Below are positions 63,735 through 64,000 of a stretch of 64,000 bases of DNA, piece by piece. This DNA is from Candidatus Aminicenantes bacterium UBA2190 (GTDB lineage: Bacteria > Acidobacteriota > Aminicenantia > UBA2199), in the NCBI GenBank assembly GCA_002335385.1, contig DCVK01000054.1:31408-95407 (forward strand), in the 5' to 3' direction. The notes under the pieces are model-generated. The model did not search any database. It had not been told where the DNA came from and worked only from the letters and a program-made list of their open reading frames with translations. Positions within the stretch are counted from its first letter, which is position 1. Each line of letters starts with the position of its first letter. The position numbers were made by a program, and so were the translations under genes.

Positions 63735-63740
63735 ATTATA
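63735..63740 (-). promoter_or_regulatory. Extended -10 box giving a leaderless mRNA for the symporter
   Basis: Minus-strand TTTGCTATAAT (TG extension plus perfect -10), then six bases and the ATG; the -35 box is weak. Confidence 0.55.
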
Positions 63741-63780
63741 GCAAAGCGCTGCACGATAGGGCAGGGGGATGAGCTCAAGG

Positions 63781-64000
63781 AGTCGGCGGGAATCGGCGTA
63801 AGGCATAGGGCGGAAGGCGCAGGGTGAAAGAAAGGTATTCATAGGACTTAAAATCCAAATCACAAGCACCAAATTCCAAATAAGTTCCAAATTCCAATCA
63901 CCAAATAATCCAAACGAAGAAAGGGCATGCAATTTCAAGGGGGATTTTGTTTTGGAAATTGGAATTTGGAGCTTGGAATTTGTTTGTTATTTGGAATTTG
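63781..64000. repeat. Repeat island (element copy 6), cut by window edge
   Basis: Seven units of GGCGTAA/GGCGCAG type (63781-63829) keep one 7-nt register. Then a CCAAATT-family left arm (63845-63919) faces a right arm from 63945 that runs off the window, the same hairpin form as at 19831-19992. No gene is seen in 63729-64000. Confidence 0.8.

Noticed and set aside
62136..63827. Long plus-strand frame opposite the second symporter
   Set aside because: Low-complexity Gly/Asp/Gln-rich shadow of a clear SSS-family transporter.

Overview
This window looks like a chromosomal piece of a GC-rich (roughly 60-65% by eye), diderm, anaerobic, fermentative bacterium. The evidence is lipid A and BAM genes, a TonB-dependent receptor, RND efflux, a single-chain pyruvate:ferredoxin oxidoreductase, a tricorn-type protease and two sodium/solute symporters. 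An Acidobacteriota-like lineage such as Aminicenantes is my best guess, from gene content only. I see no rRNA, tRNA, transposase, phage genes or CRISPR array.

Layout. 1-3277 (minus): a diguanylate cyclase followed by a Ser/Thr kinase cut by the left edge, preceded by a PAP2 phosphatase. 3462-7762: RND adaptor and pump. 7844-9165: a 50-codon ORF coupled to a BioD/DRTGG-like ATPase. 9333-12866: nifJ. 12898-16396: yciO, pgsA, a deoxyhypusine-synthase-like gene and rarA. 16585-19812: a small JAB-like protein, AMMECR1, yjbQ, two PilN/PilO-like bitopic proteins and dtd. 20577-27457: envelope operon bamA-skp-fabZ-lpxA-lpxI-Gfo/Idh/MocA-serine hydrolase, without lpxD and lpxB. 27932-31560 (minus): tricorn protease and a small membrane protein. 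31801-33341 (minus): dprA overlapped by a ComF-like phosphoribosyltransferase. 34095-42608: sulfatase-like protein, MBL hydrolase, TPR protein, MFS exporter, MtfA-like peptidase and two secreted proteins. 42654-51293: a large Reg_prop/GGDEF sensor, a FecR/DUF6600-like protein behind a sigma-54-type promoter, a symporter, ppnP, and an ECF sigma/anti-sigma operon. 51373-54321 (minus): TonB receptor and a secreted tandem-domain protein behind a structured leader. 54864-60405: ygeW-ygfK-dpaL, a core of the anaerobic purine/urate-type cluster. 60716-63728: PHP phosphoesterase, a PagP-like barrel and a second symporter.

The most unusual signal lies between the genes. Many intergenic stretches are built from degenerate 7-nt tandem repeats of at least eight unrelated unit sequences. 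Blocks with different units often run on in one unbroken 7-nt register. Two of the unit families, joined by a conserved linker, form a composite dispersed element present five or six times, sometimes as a long hairpin and sometimes as a single arm. Some arrays supply the stop codon of the upstream gene.

Regulation. Many promoters are close to TTGACA-17-TATAAT. Several -10 boxes end only 5-6 nt before an ATG, so leaderless mRNAs seem common beside genes with good Shine-Dalgarno (SD) sites.
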